A stretch of DNA of 64,000 nt from Saprospirales bacterium (GCA_016719895.1 JADJYG010000019.1:104316-168315); one strand, 5' to 3'; shown: positions 42,458 to 52,114, counted from the stretch's first letter. Numbers and translations are program-made. Notes: generated by a model from the letters alone, not told the origin.

Positions 42458-44256
42458 AACATCCGCACCAGGTCAAACTCTACCCGCCGGTTTTTTGCCT
42501 TTCCTTTGGCGGTCTTGTTGCTGGCGATGGGCTTGGATTCGCCGAACCCTTTGGCCGACAAGCGTCCGGCTTCCACACCCAGCCCGATCAATTTTTCCAC
42601 ACAGCGGTTGGCCCGGCGCTCTGAAAGGTCCTGGTTCTTTTTAGCCGGCCCCTGGCTGTCGGTATGGCCCGAGATGGCCACGCGGTAATTCGGATAATCC
42701 TTCAGAATTGCCGCCACTTGTTCCACTACCGGCGCCGACGCTGCCGTCAACACATCCAGGCCGGTTTCAAACTGGATATTGCGCACTGCCGTGTCAAGGA
42801 TTTTTTTCACTTCCTTTTTGAGTTCGGGGCAGCCCTGGCCGGATACCGGCCCGGCCAGGCGCGGGCATTTATCCTCGGCATCCTGGATACCGTCGCCGTC
42901 GGTATCGGGGCAGCCTGCAAACACGTCCAGGCCTTTTTGCTCCGGGCATTTGTCATTGGCATCTTCTATACCGTCTGCGTCCGTATCGGGGCAGCCCTGA
43001 AAACGGAGCAGCCCGCGGACGAGCGGGCATTTGTCCAGGTCGTCTTCCAGGCCATCAGCGTCGGAGTCCGGGCAACCTAAAAAGGGAAGGCTGCCTGCCC
43101 GGTCCGGGCAGGCATCCAAGAGGTCTTCCAGGCCGTCAGCGTCGCTATCCGGGCAGCCGTTGGCGGCAATTGGGCCGCCGTGGTCCGGGCATACGTCGTC
43201 GCGGTCGGCCAAGCCGTCGCCGTCGCGATCGGGGCAGCCGGAAAGGAAGACAGGGCCTGCGGCGTCCGGGCAGGCGTCTTCGCGGTCGGGCACCTGGTCG
43301 CCGTCGCGGTCGGGGCAACCGCATTGGGTAATCAGGCCAATTTCCTCCAGGCACAAATCCAGGCTGTCCTGGGTGCCGTCGCCGTCGCGGTCGGGGCAAC
43401 CGCGCGCCGACAGGAGGCCGGGGACGTCGGGGCACTCGTCTTCTGCGTCGGTAATGCGGTCGCCATCGGCATCCGGGCAACCCTTCATGGCGCGGAAGCC
43501 CGGCGCCAGCGGGCATTTGTCGCGGCGGTTCGGTATCCAGTCGCGGTCGGTATCCACCTCGCGGATACGGTGCGACAGGGTTATGCCGGCGAAGGCATAC
43601 CAATCGCGGTTGCCGGGCGTGCCCGACATCTGCACGCCGTCGAGCCGGTCGGTGAAGGCCGGCCGCAGTCCCAGTTCGAAACCCAGCAGCCAATAGCGGC
43701 CGATATCCCACTTGAACCCGCCACCGAAGTTCAGCACGAGCGCAGGGCCGTCTTTCGGGTGGTTTTTATCGGCCAGGATACGGTCGGCCGACACGTTGCG
43801 GTTGAGTTCGGGGAAGTCGTTGTAATTGGTATGGGGCGTAAAAAAAGTATATCCGGCGCCGGCAAATACGTAAGGGGCGAATATTTTACGGAAACGCCAA
43901 CCGTTGCGGCGCCGGCGGCCGAAAACATCCCACTCCAGGAGCAGCGTGGTTTCGTGAAAAGGCGTGGAAAACCGGAAGGAGCGTTCGGCCCGCCACGACG
44001 GCTCCGAAAAACGCGATTCGTCGCCCGCAATTTTTCCACCCAAATAATTGAAGCGCAGCGCAAAAACGGGTCCGAAATGCCGCCGGACCAGCAGGCCGTA
44101 GCCGATTTCCTTGTTTTCCAGGTCATAAAACTTTTCTGCATTGACATCCCCGGCATAGGCCGTTATACCGCCGGCGATACCGGTTTCCCAGGTAGCCTGG
44201 GCCGGCAGCATAAGCGGAAGAAACAGCAGGATACAGGTGAACCGGATTAGTTTCAT
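42454..44256 (-). CDS. OmpA family protein with DUF6089-like barrel and nine TSP3 repeats
   Basis: 600 residues. A signal peptide (CILLFLPLMLPAQA) precedes an outer membrane beta-barrel region (about 20-230). Nine calcium-binding thrombospondin type 3 units follow (about 235-480), with the repeated GCPDxDGDG/GCPDSDADG pattern. The C-terminal OmpA domain (about 485-600) has VAISGHTDSQGPAKKNQDLS and the NRRVEFDL ending. It probably connects the outer membrane with peptidoglycan, with the TSP3 stalk spanning the periplasm or facing outside. The gene is convergent with arfB, their stop codons overlapping. Confidence 0.93.
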   Translation of the reverse strand: MKLIRFTCILLFLPLMLPAQATWETGIAGGITAYAGDVNAEKFYDLENKEIGYGLLVRRHFGPVFALRFNYLGGKIAGDESRFSEPSWRAERSFRFSTPFHETTLLLEWDVFGRRRRNGWRFRKIFAPYVFAGAGYTFFTPHTNYNDFPELNRNVSADRILADKNHPKDGPALVLNFGGGFKWDIGRYWLLGFELGLRPAFTDRLDGVQMSGTPGNRDWYAFAGITLSHRIREVDTDRDWIPNRRDKCPLAPGFRAMKGCPDADGDRITDAEDECPDVPGLLSARGCPDRDGDGTQDSLDLCLEEIGLITQCGCPDRDGDQVPDREDACPDAAGPVFLSGCPDRDGDGLADRDDVCPDHGGPIAANGCPDSDADGLEDLLDACPDRAGSLPFLGCPDSDADGLEDDLDKCPLVRGLLRFQGCPDTDADGIEDANDKCPEQKGLDVFAGCPDTDGDGIQDAEDKCPRLAGPVSGQGCPELKKEVKKILDTAVRNIQFETGLDVLTAASAPVVEQVAAILKDYPNYRVAISGHTDSQGPAKKNQDLSERRANRCVEKLIGLGVEAGRLSAKGFGESKPIASNKTAKGKAKNRRVEFDLVRMF

Positions 44257-44317
44257 CGTAAAACCAAAGGTGCTAAGATGCGGCGCGAATCTACCCGTTC
44301 GCTAACGCGTTTCATTG

Positions 44318-44551
44318 TCAATGGATTATCATAGACTCCAATCCAATCTGCAAAATCCGGTCCAAATCTGACTTGGTCACGCCCGCCAGGCCCACCGCTG
44401 CGAGCCGGGGCATGATGCAGCGCCGGACCGGCTCTTCGCGGAACACCCCGGAGCAACGCTTCCCCATTTTTCCGGTATACACAACGAGTTGGCGATCGGA
44501 GGCCGTAGCAAAAATACCTGCCTGGCTTCTCCTGCTGTAAAAGTACGACAC
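44318..44551 (-). CDS. Possible small protein of unknown function
   Basis: 77 residues (MSYFYSRRSQAGIFATASDR... ending LQIGLESMIIH). No recognised family. Composition is protein-like (QLVVYTGKMGKRC, VGLAGVTKSDLDRILQIGL), unlike the Arg/Pro-rich shadow frames of the region, but there is no other support. An overlapping frame of 103 residues (44253-44564) is more basic and less likely. Treat as tentative. Confidence 0.3.
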   Translation of the reverse strand: MSYFYSRRSQAGIFATASDRQLVVYTGKMGKRCSGVFREEPVRRCIMPRLAAVGLAGVTKSDLDRILQIGLESMIIH

Positions 44552-44613
44552 CGGAGTGCTTCACCGCCGTTTGCCGGGTGTTAAAATCCGTTTACTCTAA
44601 AAACCAACATCTG

Positions 44614-45137
44614 TTATTCCACCAGCACAAACCCCGCCCAAACATACGGGCTGCCCGGATACCGCGCCCGCAGCGCAGCCTGCGCCGCCGAAAAGGCTTC
44701 GGGCACCGGCAATTTCCGGTCCAGGTATTGGTGGTAAAACGCGCGCATCAGTTCGCCGGTTTTGGCGTCGTTGACCTGCCAGAGGCTCATTAGCAGGAAG
44801 TCTGCGCCGGCGATCTTGAATGCCCGTTGCAGGCCGTAAACGCCTTCGTAGCCTGCCAATTCACCCAGCCCCGTTTCACAGGCGGACAGCACCACTAATC
44901 CGGTGTTGGAAAGATTCAACTGGCTGATTTCATACGCGGTGAGAATACCGTCTTCACCGGAAGCCGGGGCTTGGCCGGTGGTCCAGGTGGTATTGGCGCC
45001 GGCGAAGATAAGTCCGGAGCGAATCATCGCCTGGTCGGACGCCTGAAAAATGAGGGTTTGATCGTCGAGGGCCAGGCCGGTGTGCCTGAGGTTTTCCGGC
45101 GGCGCCGGGAAAAAATAGCCGTGGGTGGCCAGGTGCA
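44614..45137 (-). pseudogene. CHAT-domain protein, C-terminal remnant
   Basis: The minus strand encodes the C-terminal two-thirds of a CHAT (caspase-like) peptidase domain: KRLHLATHGYFFPAPPENLR with the catalytic His, VVLSACETGLGELAGYEGVY with the catalytic Cys, LLMSLWQVND, and the ending YVWAGFVLVE. Homology begins abruptly at KRLHLATHG (about 45137). The 5' half of the gene, expected to carry TPR or other sensor repeats, is absent, and the adjacent plus-strand sequence belongs to a different truncated gene. The frame can be extended to 45222, but that part (CAREMPADWRPS...) is antisense to the other gene. Confidence 0.8.
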
Positions 45138-45987
45138 GCCGTTTCCGGCGAAATCCACCTCTACCTCGGCGGAAAGATGCAAGCGACGGGCGCCAGTCCG
45201 CGGGCATTTCTCGTGCGCACACTCGCCAGCGGCGCCCCGCGCGACGGCGGTGGGTACCATCTGGCGCCGTGTCGATCTAAAAGCGGGAACCTGGTACCAC
45301 GCCGTGCTGACCTGCCAGGCCGATGCAACCAGCCTGACTTTTACCCTCTATTGGAACGGCAGCGCCTTGTCGCCCAAGGTGGTCGTTTCCAAATGGGACG
45401 CCCAACTTCCATCGGGCGGATCGCTGCGACTGGGCCGGCAAACCGACGGCGTATTGACCGACAACATGGTCCCGCAGTTTTACGGCCTGATCGATATCGC
45501 CGTGGAAAGCAAAACGCCGTACTACACCGCCGTCTGGCGCCGCAGCGGCGAAGGCGAAATCCAGGTGTACGAGTGGGATTACAAGAATTTCAAAAACCGG
45601 TACAACCACTTGTGGAAAGACGGGTGGCGGCTCAAACTGCTCGATGTGTGGAGCAGTAAAGGGATCGAAGAAGGCAGGCCCGGTTCGCGCAGCAGCGCCG
45701 CCCCGGATACTGTCGCCGGCTTGTTCACCGCGACCTTGTTTCCCAACCCCTCCGGGAAAGACAGCCGGGTCAGGCTGCACATCGAACTGCCGCAGGATCA
45801 ACCAGTCCGGATCAACGCCTGGGATATGACGGGCAAATTGTATTGGACAACCGAAAGCCCGCTACAACACGGCGAACAAGATGTGGATATCCCCACGGAC
45901 GCGCTGGCGCCCGGTGTGTACGTGCTCGAAATCGCCACGCCAACAGGCCGCAAAACCATCAAATGGATGGTAACGGCAACCGATTAG
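45138..45987 (+). pseudogene. T9SS-secreted LamG-like protein, 5'-truncated remnant
   Basis: The plus strand encodes the C-terminal part of a secreted protein. A LamG-like sheet (VDLKAGTWYHAVLTCQAD, FTLYWNGSALSP), a module with YYTAVWRRSGEGEIQVYEWD and KDGWRLKLLDVW resembling bacterial tandem repeat domain 1 of polyglycine hydrolases, and a T9SS type A sorting domain (ATLFPNPSGKDSRVRL to GRKTIKWMV) are seen. No signal peptide or start exists; the 5' half is lost at the same point (about 45137) where the CHAT gene is lost. A likely extra base near 45250 (GGTGGGTACC) would be needed to join the start of the LamG part (AVSGEIHLYLGG) to the rest. Confidence 0.72.
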
Positions 45988-46187
45988 TATGTTGGGTTTG
46001 CTACCCGCTTGGCGCTGGTATTGATCGAAATGAAACAGCACGTTCAAAACCAACGCTGCAACACCGCAGAACTACTTCAGCTTTATTGCACCTGGATTGG
46101 GTGGTACTGAAATGATATAATTCGGAAGTAGTGCGCCGGCCCCCCTTCTGTTAATAACTTTTCCTCCCAACCTAACCCCCTTTTGCC

Positions 46188-46195
46188 TATTTTTG
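46188..46195 (+). promoter_or_regulatory. Candidate -7 promoter box for smc
   Basis: TATTTTTG matches TAnnTTTG exactly, 78 bases before the smc ATG at 46274. No clear TTTG is found at -33. The 286 bases before smc hold no other feature. Confidence 0.4.
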
Positions 46196-46273
46196 CCGGC
46201 CCAAATACCGCGTCACCCAGCCTACGAATACCAGTCGTAGAACGGGTTAGCTTACCGGCAAACCCAACCACCC

Positions 46274-49200
46274 ATGCGACTCAAAACGCTCGAACTCAAA
46301 GGCTTCAAATCTTTCGCCAACGATACCGTCATCCACTTCAACGCCGACGTGACGGGAGTGGTGGGCCCCAACGGCTCGGGCAAGAGCAACGTCGTGGATG
46401 CCGTTCGCTGGGTGCTGGGGGAGCAAAAGAGCAAGGAACTTCGCCTCGATAAAATGGCCAGCATCATCTTCAACGGCACCAAAAAACGCAAGGCCGGCCA
46501 GATAGCCCAGGTATCGCTCACCTTTGAGAATTCCAAAAACATCCTGCCCACCGAATACCAGACCGTCACCATCAGCCGCATCCTGTACCGCAGCGGCGAA
46601 AGCGAATACCGCCTCAACGGCGTGCCCTGCCGCCTCAAGGACATCACCTCGCTTTTCCTCGACACCGGCATCGGCGCCGACTCCTACGCCATCATCGCCC
46701 TCAACATGGTGGAAGACCTGCTCAGCGACCGCGAACAGGCCCGCCGCCGTATGTTCGAACAAGCCGCCGGCGTGAGCAAATACAAGGCCCGCAAACACGA
46801 AACCCAACTCAAACTGGAGGCCACCAGCGCCGACCTCGACCGCGTGGAAGACCTGCTCTTCGAGATCGAAGACCAACTCAAAAAACTCGAAAAACAAGCC
46901 CAGCGCACCCAAAAATTTTACGAACTCAAAGAAGAATACAAAAAACGCAGCGTCGAACTGGCCGTCCACAACCTGGCCCGCCACCGGAAATCTTATAAAA
47001 ACCTGGAAACCCAGATTCTGCAGGAAGAAGACCAATACCGCGGCGCCGAAGCCAAAGCCCGCCAACTCGAAGCCGAAGTGGAAGCGCTGCGCAAAAGCCA
47101 CACCGACAAGGAAACCTCCCTCAGCGAACAACAACAGGAGGTCAACCGCCTCACCGGACGCATCCGCGGCAAGGAAAACGAAAAAAATATGCTGGCGCAA
47201 AAGCGCTCCTTCGTGGAACAAGACGCCCGCCGCCTCGACGACCAGATCCAGCGCGCTGGCGATACCATGCGCCAACTGGAATCCGAAATAGAAGGCTACC
47301 AGACCGATCTGAACTTCGAAAAACAAGTGGAGGCCGAACTGGAGGCTGCGCTCGAACACGCCCAACAAACCCTGGAAAAAGTCCGCTCCGACCACAACCT
47401 CCTCAAAGGCAACCTCGACGAATTCATCCGCGAACAACAATCTATCGAACGTATCCTCGTCGACCTGGAAAAACAACGGGCCATTCAGCAAAACCAAATC
47501 GACAACCTGCGCCGCGACGTCGAACGCACACTGGCCGATGTAGCCACCCGCCGCACGGAAATGCAGGACCTGGAGGTCAAAATCGCCGAACTCGAACGCG
47601 CCGCCCGGAACCAACAGGAAAAAATCGGCAAAATCGAAGCCGATGAGGAAAAACGCCGCAGCGCTATCGCCGCCACCGAAAAAGACCTCGAAACACTGAC
47701 CAAAAAACTCGCCGACCACAACCGCAGCCTGGACGCCCGCCGCAACGAATTCAAACTCACCAAAAGTATGGTGGAAAGCCTCGAAGGCTTTCCGGAAAGT
47801 ATCAAGTTTTTAAGCCAGCAAAAAGACTGGTCCAAAAACTGCCCGCTACTCAGCGACCTGATCTATGTGCGCGAAGAATACCGCGTCATCATCGAAAACT
47901 ACCTCGAACCCTACCTGAACTACTACGTCGTACCAAACGCAGACGCCGCTATTCAAGCCATCCAGTTGCTGGGCAATAGCCAGAAAGGCCGCGCTAATTT
48001 CTTCCTGCTCGACGCCTTCAGCCAATACGAAGCGCCCCTGCTGCTCATGCCCGCCGGCCAACAGGCCATCGACCTGGTGGAAGCCGATACACCATACCGC
48101 CCCCTGGTGGCCTACCTGCTCGAAAATGTGCTCATCATCGACGACGCCTCCGCAGCCGGCCGCGACATGCTCAGCGCCCCGGTCAGCGGCGGAGATAACG
48201 GCAGCCGCGGACCGGTGTTGCTCTCCAAATCAGGCGCCATCGTGCGCCGGCAGTTCAGCCTCAGCGGCGGCTCCGTGGGCTTGTTTGAAGGCAAAAAAAT
48301 CGGCCGGAAAAAAAACCTGGAAATCCTGGAAGTCGAAATCCGCAAACTCGAAGCCTCCGAAACGGACTTTAACAACCGCCTGGCCACCCTGCGCACCCAC
48401 CTGCAAAGCCTGAAAAACGCCGACCAGTCGCCCCTGCTGCACCGCGAGCGCGAAGCCCTGGGCCGCCTCCAGTCCGAACAAGCAGCCTTGCGCGCCCGGC
48501 AAGAGAATATCGCCACTTTTGTGCAAAATTTCGATGCAAAAGCCGTTGAAAGCGGCGAACTCATCACCCAACTCGAGGCCAGCAACGCCGCCATCAAAAC
48601 GCACTTGACCGAAAACCAGGCCAAGGCCGCAGCCCTGCGCGAACGCCTGGCCAGCGCCGACGGCTCGTTCCGCGAGGTCGCCGAACAACTCAGCCAAAAC
48701 AGCCACGCCGCCAACCAGAAAAACATCGAGTTCATCCGCCAGCAAAACAAAGTGAACGCCTTCCAGCAGGAACTCGCGTTCCGCGAAAAACAACTGGCCG
48801 AACTGCGCGCCCAAACCCTGCAAAACCAGTCGACTAAAACCAAAAACGAAGCCGAAATTGCCGAAATAAACGCGGAAATTGCCCGCCTGGAAAACGAACT
48901 CGCCGCCGGCTACGCCGAAAAGAAAGCGCAGGAAGCCACCCTGAGCGAAGCCGAACAAGTGTATTTCAAGGCCCGCAACGAAATCCACGAACGCGAAAAC
49001 CAGCTGCGCGAACTCTACCGCAAGCAACAAGACCTGCAAGGCCTCATCAACCGGCTGAAAGATAAATTCAGCGACGTCAAATTCGACATCACCGCCATCG
49101 GCGAACGGCTGCGCGCCGAGTTCGGCATGTCGGTCGACGAGGTCATCAACAACGAACCCGACCCCGCCTCCGATGTCGAATCGCTGGAACGCGAGGTAAA

Positions 49201-49858
49201 TAACCTCAAACGCCGCCTGGATACCTACGGCGAGATCAACCCCCTGGCCATTGAAGCCTACAACGAAATCAAGGAGCGCTACGACAGCATCGCCCAACAA
49301 CGCGACGATATCCTGGCCGCCAAAGAAAACCTGCTCCAAACCATGAAAGAGATCGAAGAAACCGCCACCCAGCGCTTCCTCGAATCCTTCGAACAAGTGC
49401 GCACCAATTTTATCCAGGTGTTCCGCACCCTGTTCACCGACGAAGACACGGCCGACTTGCTGCTGACCACGCCGGAAAATCCGCTGGAATCCGACATCAA
49501 TATCATCGCCAAACCCAAGGGCAAACGCCCGCAAACCATCGCCCAACTCTCCGGCGGCGAAAAAACCCTCACCGCCACGGCCCTGCTCTTTGCCCTCTAC
49601 CTGCTCAAACCGGCGCCCTTTTGCATTTTCGACGAAGTGGATGCCCCGCTGGACGACGCCAACATCGAAAAATTCAACCGCATCATCCGCCAGTTTTCCA
49701 AAGACTCCCAGTTTATCGTCGTCACCCACAACAAGGCCACCATGGCTGCCGTTGACACGATCTATGGCGTTTATATGCCCGAACAGGGCGTCAGCGCCGT
49801 AGCAGCAGTCGATTTCCGCCAACTGAGCCACGAAGCGATGGTGTTTGAGGCGGGCTGA
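46274..49858 (+). CDS. smc: Chromosome segregation protein SMC
   Basis: 1194 residues. Walker A is GPNGSGKSNV (31-40); a long coiled coil (about 170-500) leads to the hinge (about 510-690, including GFPESIKFLSQQKDWSKNCP), then a return coiled coil (about 700-1040). The ABC signature LSGGEKT is at 1092-1098 and Walker B CIFDEVDAPLDD starts near 1117, with the D-loop and VVTHNK H-loop after it. SMC forms the bacterial condensin with ScpAB. The N-terminus at 46274 is exactly the SMC start (RLKTLELKGFKSFAN). The stop overlaps nothing; the next gene begins 26 bases later. Confidence 0.97.
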   Translation: MRLKTLELKGFKSFANDTVIHFNADVTGVVGPNGSGKSNVVDAVRWVLGEQKSKELRLDKMASIIFNGTKKRKAGQIAQVSLTFENSKNILPTEYQTVTISRILYRSGESEYRLNGVPCRLKDITSLFLDTGIGADSYAIIALNMVEDLLSDREQARRRMFEQAAGVSKYKARKHETQLKLEATSADLDRVEDLLFEIEDQLKKLEKQAQRTQKFYELKEEYKKRSVELAVHNLARHRKSYKNLETQILQEEDQYRGAEAKARQLEAEVEALRKSHTDKETSLSEQQQEVNRLTGRIRGKENEKNMLAQKRSFVEQDARRLDDQIQRAGDTMRQLESEIEGYQTDLNFEKQVEAELEAALEHAQQTLEKVRSDHNLLKGNLDEFIREQQSIERILVDLEKQRAIQQNQIDNLRRDVERTLADVATRRTEMQDLEVKIAELERAARNQQEKIGKIEADEEKRRSAIAATEKDLETLTKKLADHNRSLDARRNEFKLTKSMVESLEGFPESIKFLSQQKDWSKNCPLLSDLIYVREEYRVIIENYLEPYLNYYVVPNADAAIQAIQLLGNSQKGRANFFLLDAFSQYEAPLLLMPAGQQAIDLVEADTPYRPLVAYLLENVLIIDDASAAGRDMLSAPVSGGDNGSRGPVLLSKSGAIVRRQFSLSGGSVGLFEGKKIGRKKNLEILEVEIRKLEASETDFNNRLATLRTHLQSLKNADQSPLLHREREALGRLQSEQAALRARQENIATFVQNFDAKAVESGELITQLEASNAAIKTHLTENQAKAAALRERLASADGSFREVAEQLSQNSHAANQKNIEFIRQQNKVNAFQQELAFREKQLAELRAQTLQNQSTKTKNEAEIAEINAEIARLENELAAGYAEKKAQEATLSEAEQVYFKARNEIHERENQLRELYRKQQDLQGLINRLKDKFSDVKFDITAIGERLRAEFGMSVDEVINNEPDPASDVESLEREVNNLKRRLDTYGEINPLAIEAYNEIKERYDSIAQQRDDILAAKENLLQTMKEIEETATQRFLESFEQVRTNFIQVFRTLFTDEDTADLLLTTPENPLESDINIIAKPKGKRPQTIAQLSGGEKTLTATALLFALYLLKPAPFCIFDEVDAPLDDANIEKFNRIIRQFSKDSQFIVVTHNKATMAAVDTIYGVYMPEQGVSAVAAVDFRQLSHEAMVFEAG

Positions 49859-49883
49859 GGCATTAATTCTTAAACTGCCGTTT

Positions 49884-50675
49884 ATGCAAAGCGGAAAAGA
49901 CAGACGACTTTTGGCAGCCCGCCAAACCGGCAGGATCATCCTGGCGCCGGAAGAACTCGTTGCCCATTATTTCATTGTGTTTCTCCTGCTTTTATTCCTC
50001 CTGTTCTATTTGTATAGCCAAACCCACGGCACAGGCAAGCCGGACGGTAAGCCGTATTTTGAAGCGGCTGTGTTTACCCTGGCGGTCGGACTCTTGTTTC
50101 GACAACACCGCACGCTGGCGCTGATGCAATACCGCGTCACCCACACACCGGAACAATTCAGGGAAGCCGCCCGCGCGACGGCCATCGAACTGGACTGGCA
50201 TATCCTCGACCTCACAGACGATCATTTGATCGCCGAAAAACACGGCCTGGGCTGGCAGTGGGACGGCCTGCGCATAACCGCCCTCCGCAGCGGCGATGCC
50301 ATTTTTATTAACAGCATGGTCAAGCCCTCTTTCCGGTCAAACCCGTTTTCCTTCGGTTGGAACAGCCGAAACCGCAATACGTTCTACCAAAACCTGCTTC
50401 TGGCTGCCCAGGGTGAAAACGTGGCGGCTAATGCCCGCAAACGCGTGAAAGAAGCAGTGAGAATAGCGGAAAACGAATCGGAGTGGACGCTGAGAAACAC
50501 CTTGAAACGGTTGGTGGCCTATGTGTCGATTTTTATTCTGCTTAGCGCCGGTGTATTGATTTTATCCGAAGGGCTTTTTACAAAATCCCTCATTCCCCTG
50601 TTTGCCCTTACGCTGGGCTATCTGGCTGCCGACTGGTATATGATCCTGAAAAAAAGAAAAAAGACGCGCAGATGA
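49884..50675 (+). CDS. Unknown membrane protein
   Basis: 263 residues from the ATG at 49884; the longer frame from 49845 overlaps the end of smc. A transmembrane helix at about 33-52 (FIVFLLLLFLLFYLYS), possibly a second at about 65-85, then a soluble middle domain (REAARATAIELDWHILDLTD, LRSGDAIFINSMVKPSFRSN), and two helices near the end (about 205-250). The C-terminus is basic (KKRKKTRR). No family recognised. It follows smc by 26 bases and may share its transcript. Confidence 0.65.
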   Translation: MQSGKDRRLLAARQTGRIILAPEELVAHYFIVFLLLLFLLFYLYSQTHGTGKPDGKPYFEAAVFTLAVGLLFRQHRTLALMQYRVTHTPEQFREAARATAIELDWHILDLTDDHLIAEKHGLGWQWDGLRITALRSGDAIFINSMVKPSFRSNPFSFGWNSRNRNTFYQNLLLAAQGENVAANARKRVKEAVRIAENESEWTLRNTLKRLVAYVSIFILLSAGVLILSEGLFTKSLIPLFALTLGYLAADWYMILKKRKKTRR

Positions 50676-50763
50676 AGGTCCTGGGATGAAAAGATACCGT
50701 TTGCGGCGGTGTCGCCCCGGAAAGATATTTCCCCAAAAATAAAAGCAGCAGCGCAAGAATTTT

Positions 50764-50771
50764 TATTTTTG
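50764..50771 (+). promoter_or_regulatory. Promoter -7 box of tRNA-Ala
   Basis: TATTTTTG matches TAnnTTTG exactly, 15 bases before the mature tRNA 5' end, a plausible distance for a tRNA promoter with a short leader. Confidence 0.5.
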
Positions 50772-50785
50772 GCCCGTCTTTACCC

Positions 50786-50859
50786 GGGGAATTAGCTCAA
50801 TTGGCTAGAGTGCTGGCATCGCACGCCAGAGGTTGAGGGTTCGAGTCCCTTATTCTCCA
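50786..50859 (+). tRNA. tRNA-Ala, anticodon CGC
   Basis: 74 bases fold as a complete cloverleaf: acceptor GGGGAAT/ATTCTCC including the G3-U70 wobble pair that identifies tRNA-Ala, D arm GCTC...GAGT with GG in the loop, anticodon stem CTGGC/GCCAG with loop ATCGCAC (anticodon CGC, reading GCG), T arm GAGGG-TTCGAGT-CCCTT, discriminator A. The CCA end is not encoded. A T-run follows. A CGC-anticodon Ala tRNA is consistent with a GC-rich genome. Confidence 0.95.
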
Positions 50860-50909
50860 CTTTTTTATCGAACAGCATGTTATAAATTGCCCTGATCCGG
50901 CGCCAGAGT

Positions 50910-51070
50910 TTGGTAAAATACGGCGTGAAAATCACCCTTATCGATGACGAATCCGATGCCCGTTCGCTCTTGCGCCGCATCGTGGAAGTATACTGCCCCG
51001 ATGCCAAAGTCATTGGAGAAGCGCACAGTGTGCAATCGGGGGTGCCACTACTCCGCCAGACGCCGCCCGA
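50910..51070 (+). pseudogene. Response regulator receiver domain, N-terminal remnant
   Basis: From a TTG at 50910 (or GTG at 50925) the plus strand reads VKITLIDDESDARSLLRRIV and AKVIGEAHSVQSGVPLLRQT, a receiver domain start with the acidic IDDE pocket, typical of LytTR-type regulators. After PPE (about 51070), before the phospho-accepting Asp, the homology stops and the strand becomes antisense to another truncated gene. The domain lacks the Asp, the rest of the receiver and any output domain. Confidence 0.72.
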
Positions 51071-51900
51071 GCAATCGCGCATGACAAACTCGACCGTCAC
51101 CGTCTGGCCGACGTAAGCGCCCAGGTTGATCTGGGCGCAGGACCAGTCTTTCCACACCAGATCTTCTCCGTTGTAGGTTTTGGTGTGAAAAAACGGGTTG
51201 GTAGCGTCGGCGATCAGCTCGTTGTTGCCGTTGCCCAGGTCCACCACGCCGCTGATGGGCGTGCCCGATGGGTATTGTTTCACCTGGACGGCAAATTTCG
51301 GCTGGATACCTGCCGCATGTCCGGTTGGGTTTTGCATGACCACGGCATACCAAAAGCCGATCAGGCTCGACGCGGAGCTGACCGTAAAAGTTTTGGAAAT
51401 TACCTCCATGCCGTTGCCCGGCGGGTGTTGCCGAGCCGGAGGGCTTTGTTGCCGCCGTGTTTGACGGAAATCCCGGTGATGGCGTCGGTGGAAGCCGTCT
51501 CGCTGGAGTTCGGCAGCACGGTGTGGTGCGTGCCGGGCAGGTTGATCAGGCCCGGGGCAAACCCGGCCGTGAGGGTCGTCGGATCATTCAGGTTGCCGTA
51601 GCCGCCCGCCCACTCGGCGGGGTCGATGCCGGTTTCGAAATCGCCGTTGCCGCAGATGGAAGCAGAGGGTTGGGGCTGGTAATACGTGGCTGTGCCTTTC
51701 TGGAGGGCTTGTTGCCGGAAATATTCGGCTTTTTCAATTTCCAGAAAATCTTGCAGGGAGATTTCCTTGCCGGCGAGGGTTTTGTACTTCTCGCGGGTTT
51801 TTTGCTGCCAGTCGGGCGGCAACTGGTTTTGTGCGGCTGCCGGCAGGAGCCCGTATAAGGAAAATAAGAGGGCGATGAGCGAACGAATGGTCGTTTTCAT
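51064..51900 (-). pseudogene. Exported protein, N-terminal part, frameshifted and 3'-truncated
   Basis: Start at 51898-51900 (MKTTIRSLIALLFSLYGLLP, signal peptide ending AAAQ). A short helical propeptide-like stretch and a beta-rich region (ASICGNGDFETGIDPAEW ... HGGNKALRLGNT) follow. At about 51417-51423 the frame breaks; one extra base in the GC run restores GNGMEVISKTFTVSSASSLI and continues to VGQTVTVEFVMRDCSGG near 51064. Homology ends there at a junction with the response regulator remnant. The sequence is like large Saprospiraceae surface proteins whose later parts usually end in a T9SS domain; that part is missing. Sequence beyond 51064 on this strand is antisense to the regulator and the tRNA. 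Confidence 0.72.
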
Positions 51901-52114
51901 AATTGCATTATTCATGTTGATCAGGAGTGTTTTTTCAACAAACCTAACCGGCACCGCTCCCCTCCTGCCGGGCCATTTCAAATCCGGCGGCGGCTGATTC
52001 ATATTTGGTGGAATTAGCCGGAAATGCGGCAGCTGTTTTCCGGGGCAGTTTACTCGTGTTTTGATCCGGCTGAAAGCAGCTCCCGGTCGGAGGCCTGCGT
52101 TTTCGGAATACTGT

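Noticed and set aside
46247..49939. Long minus-strand frames (490 and 569 codons) opposite smc
   Set aside because: Phe/Val/Gly-rich mirror of coiled-coil codons; smc is unambiguous.
50792..51063. C-terminal part of the minus-strand frame running through tRNA-Ala
   Set aside because: It is antisense to the tRNA and to the response regulator remnant; no homology after the junction.
45137..51070. One inversion between the two scars
   Set aside because: Re-inverting would fuse a receiver N-terminus to a CHAT C-terminus, which is not a known or sensible gene; two deletions are simpler.
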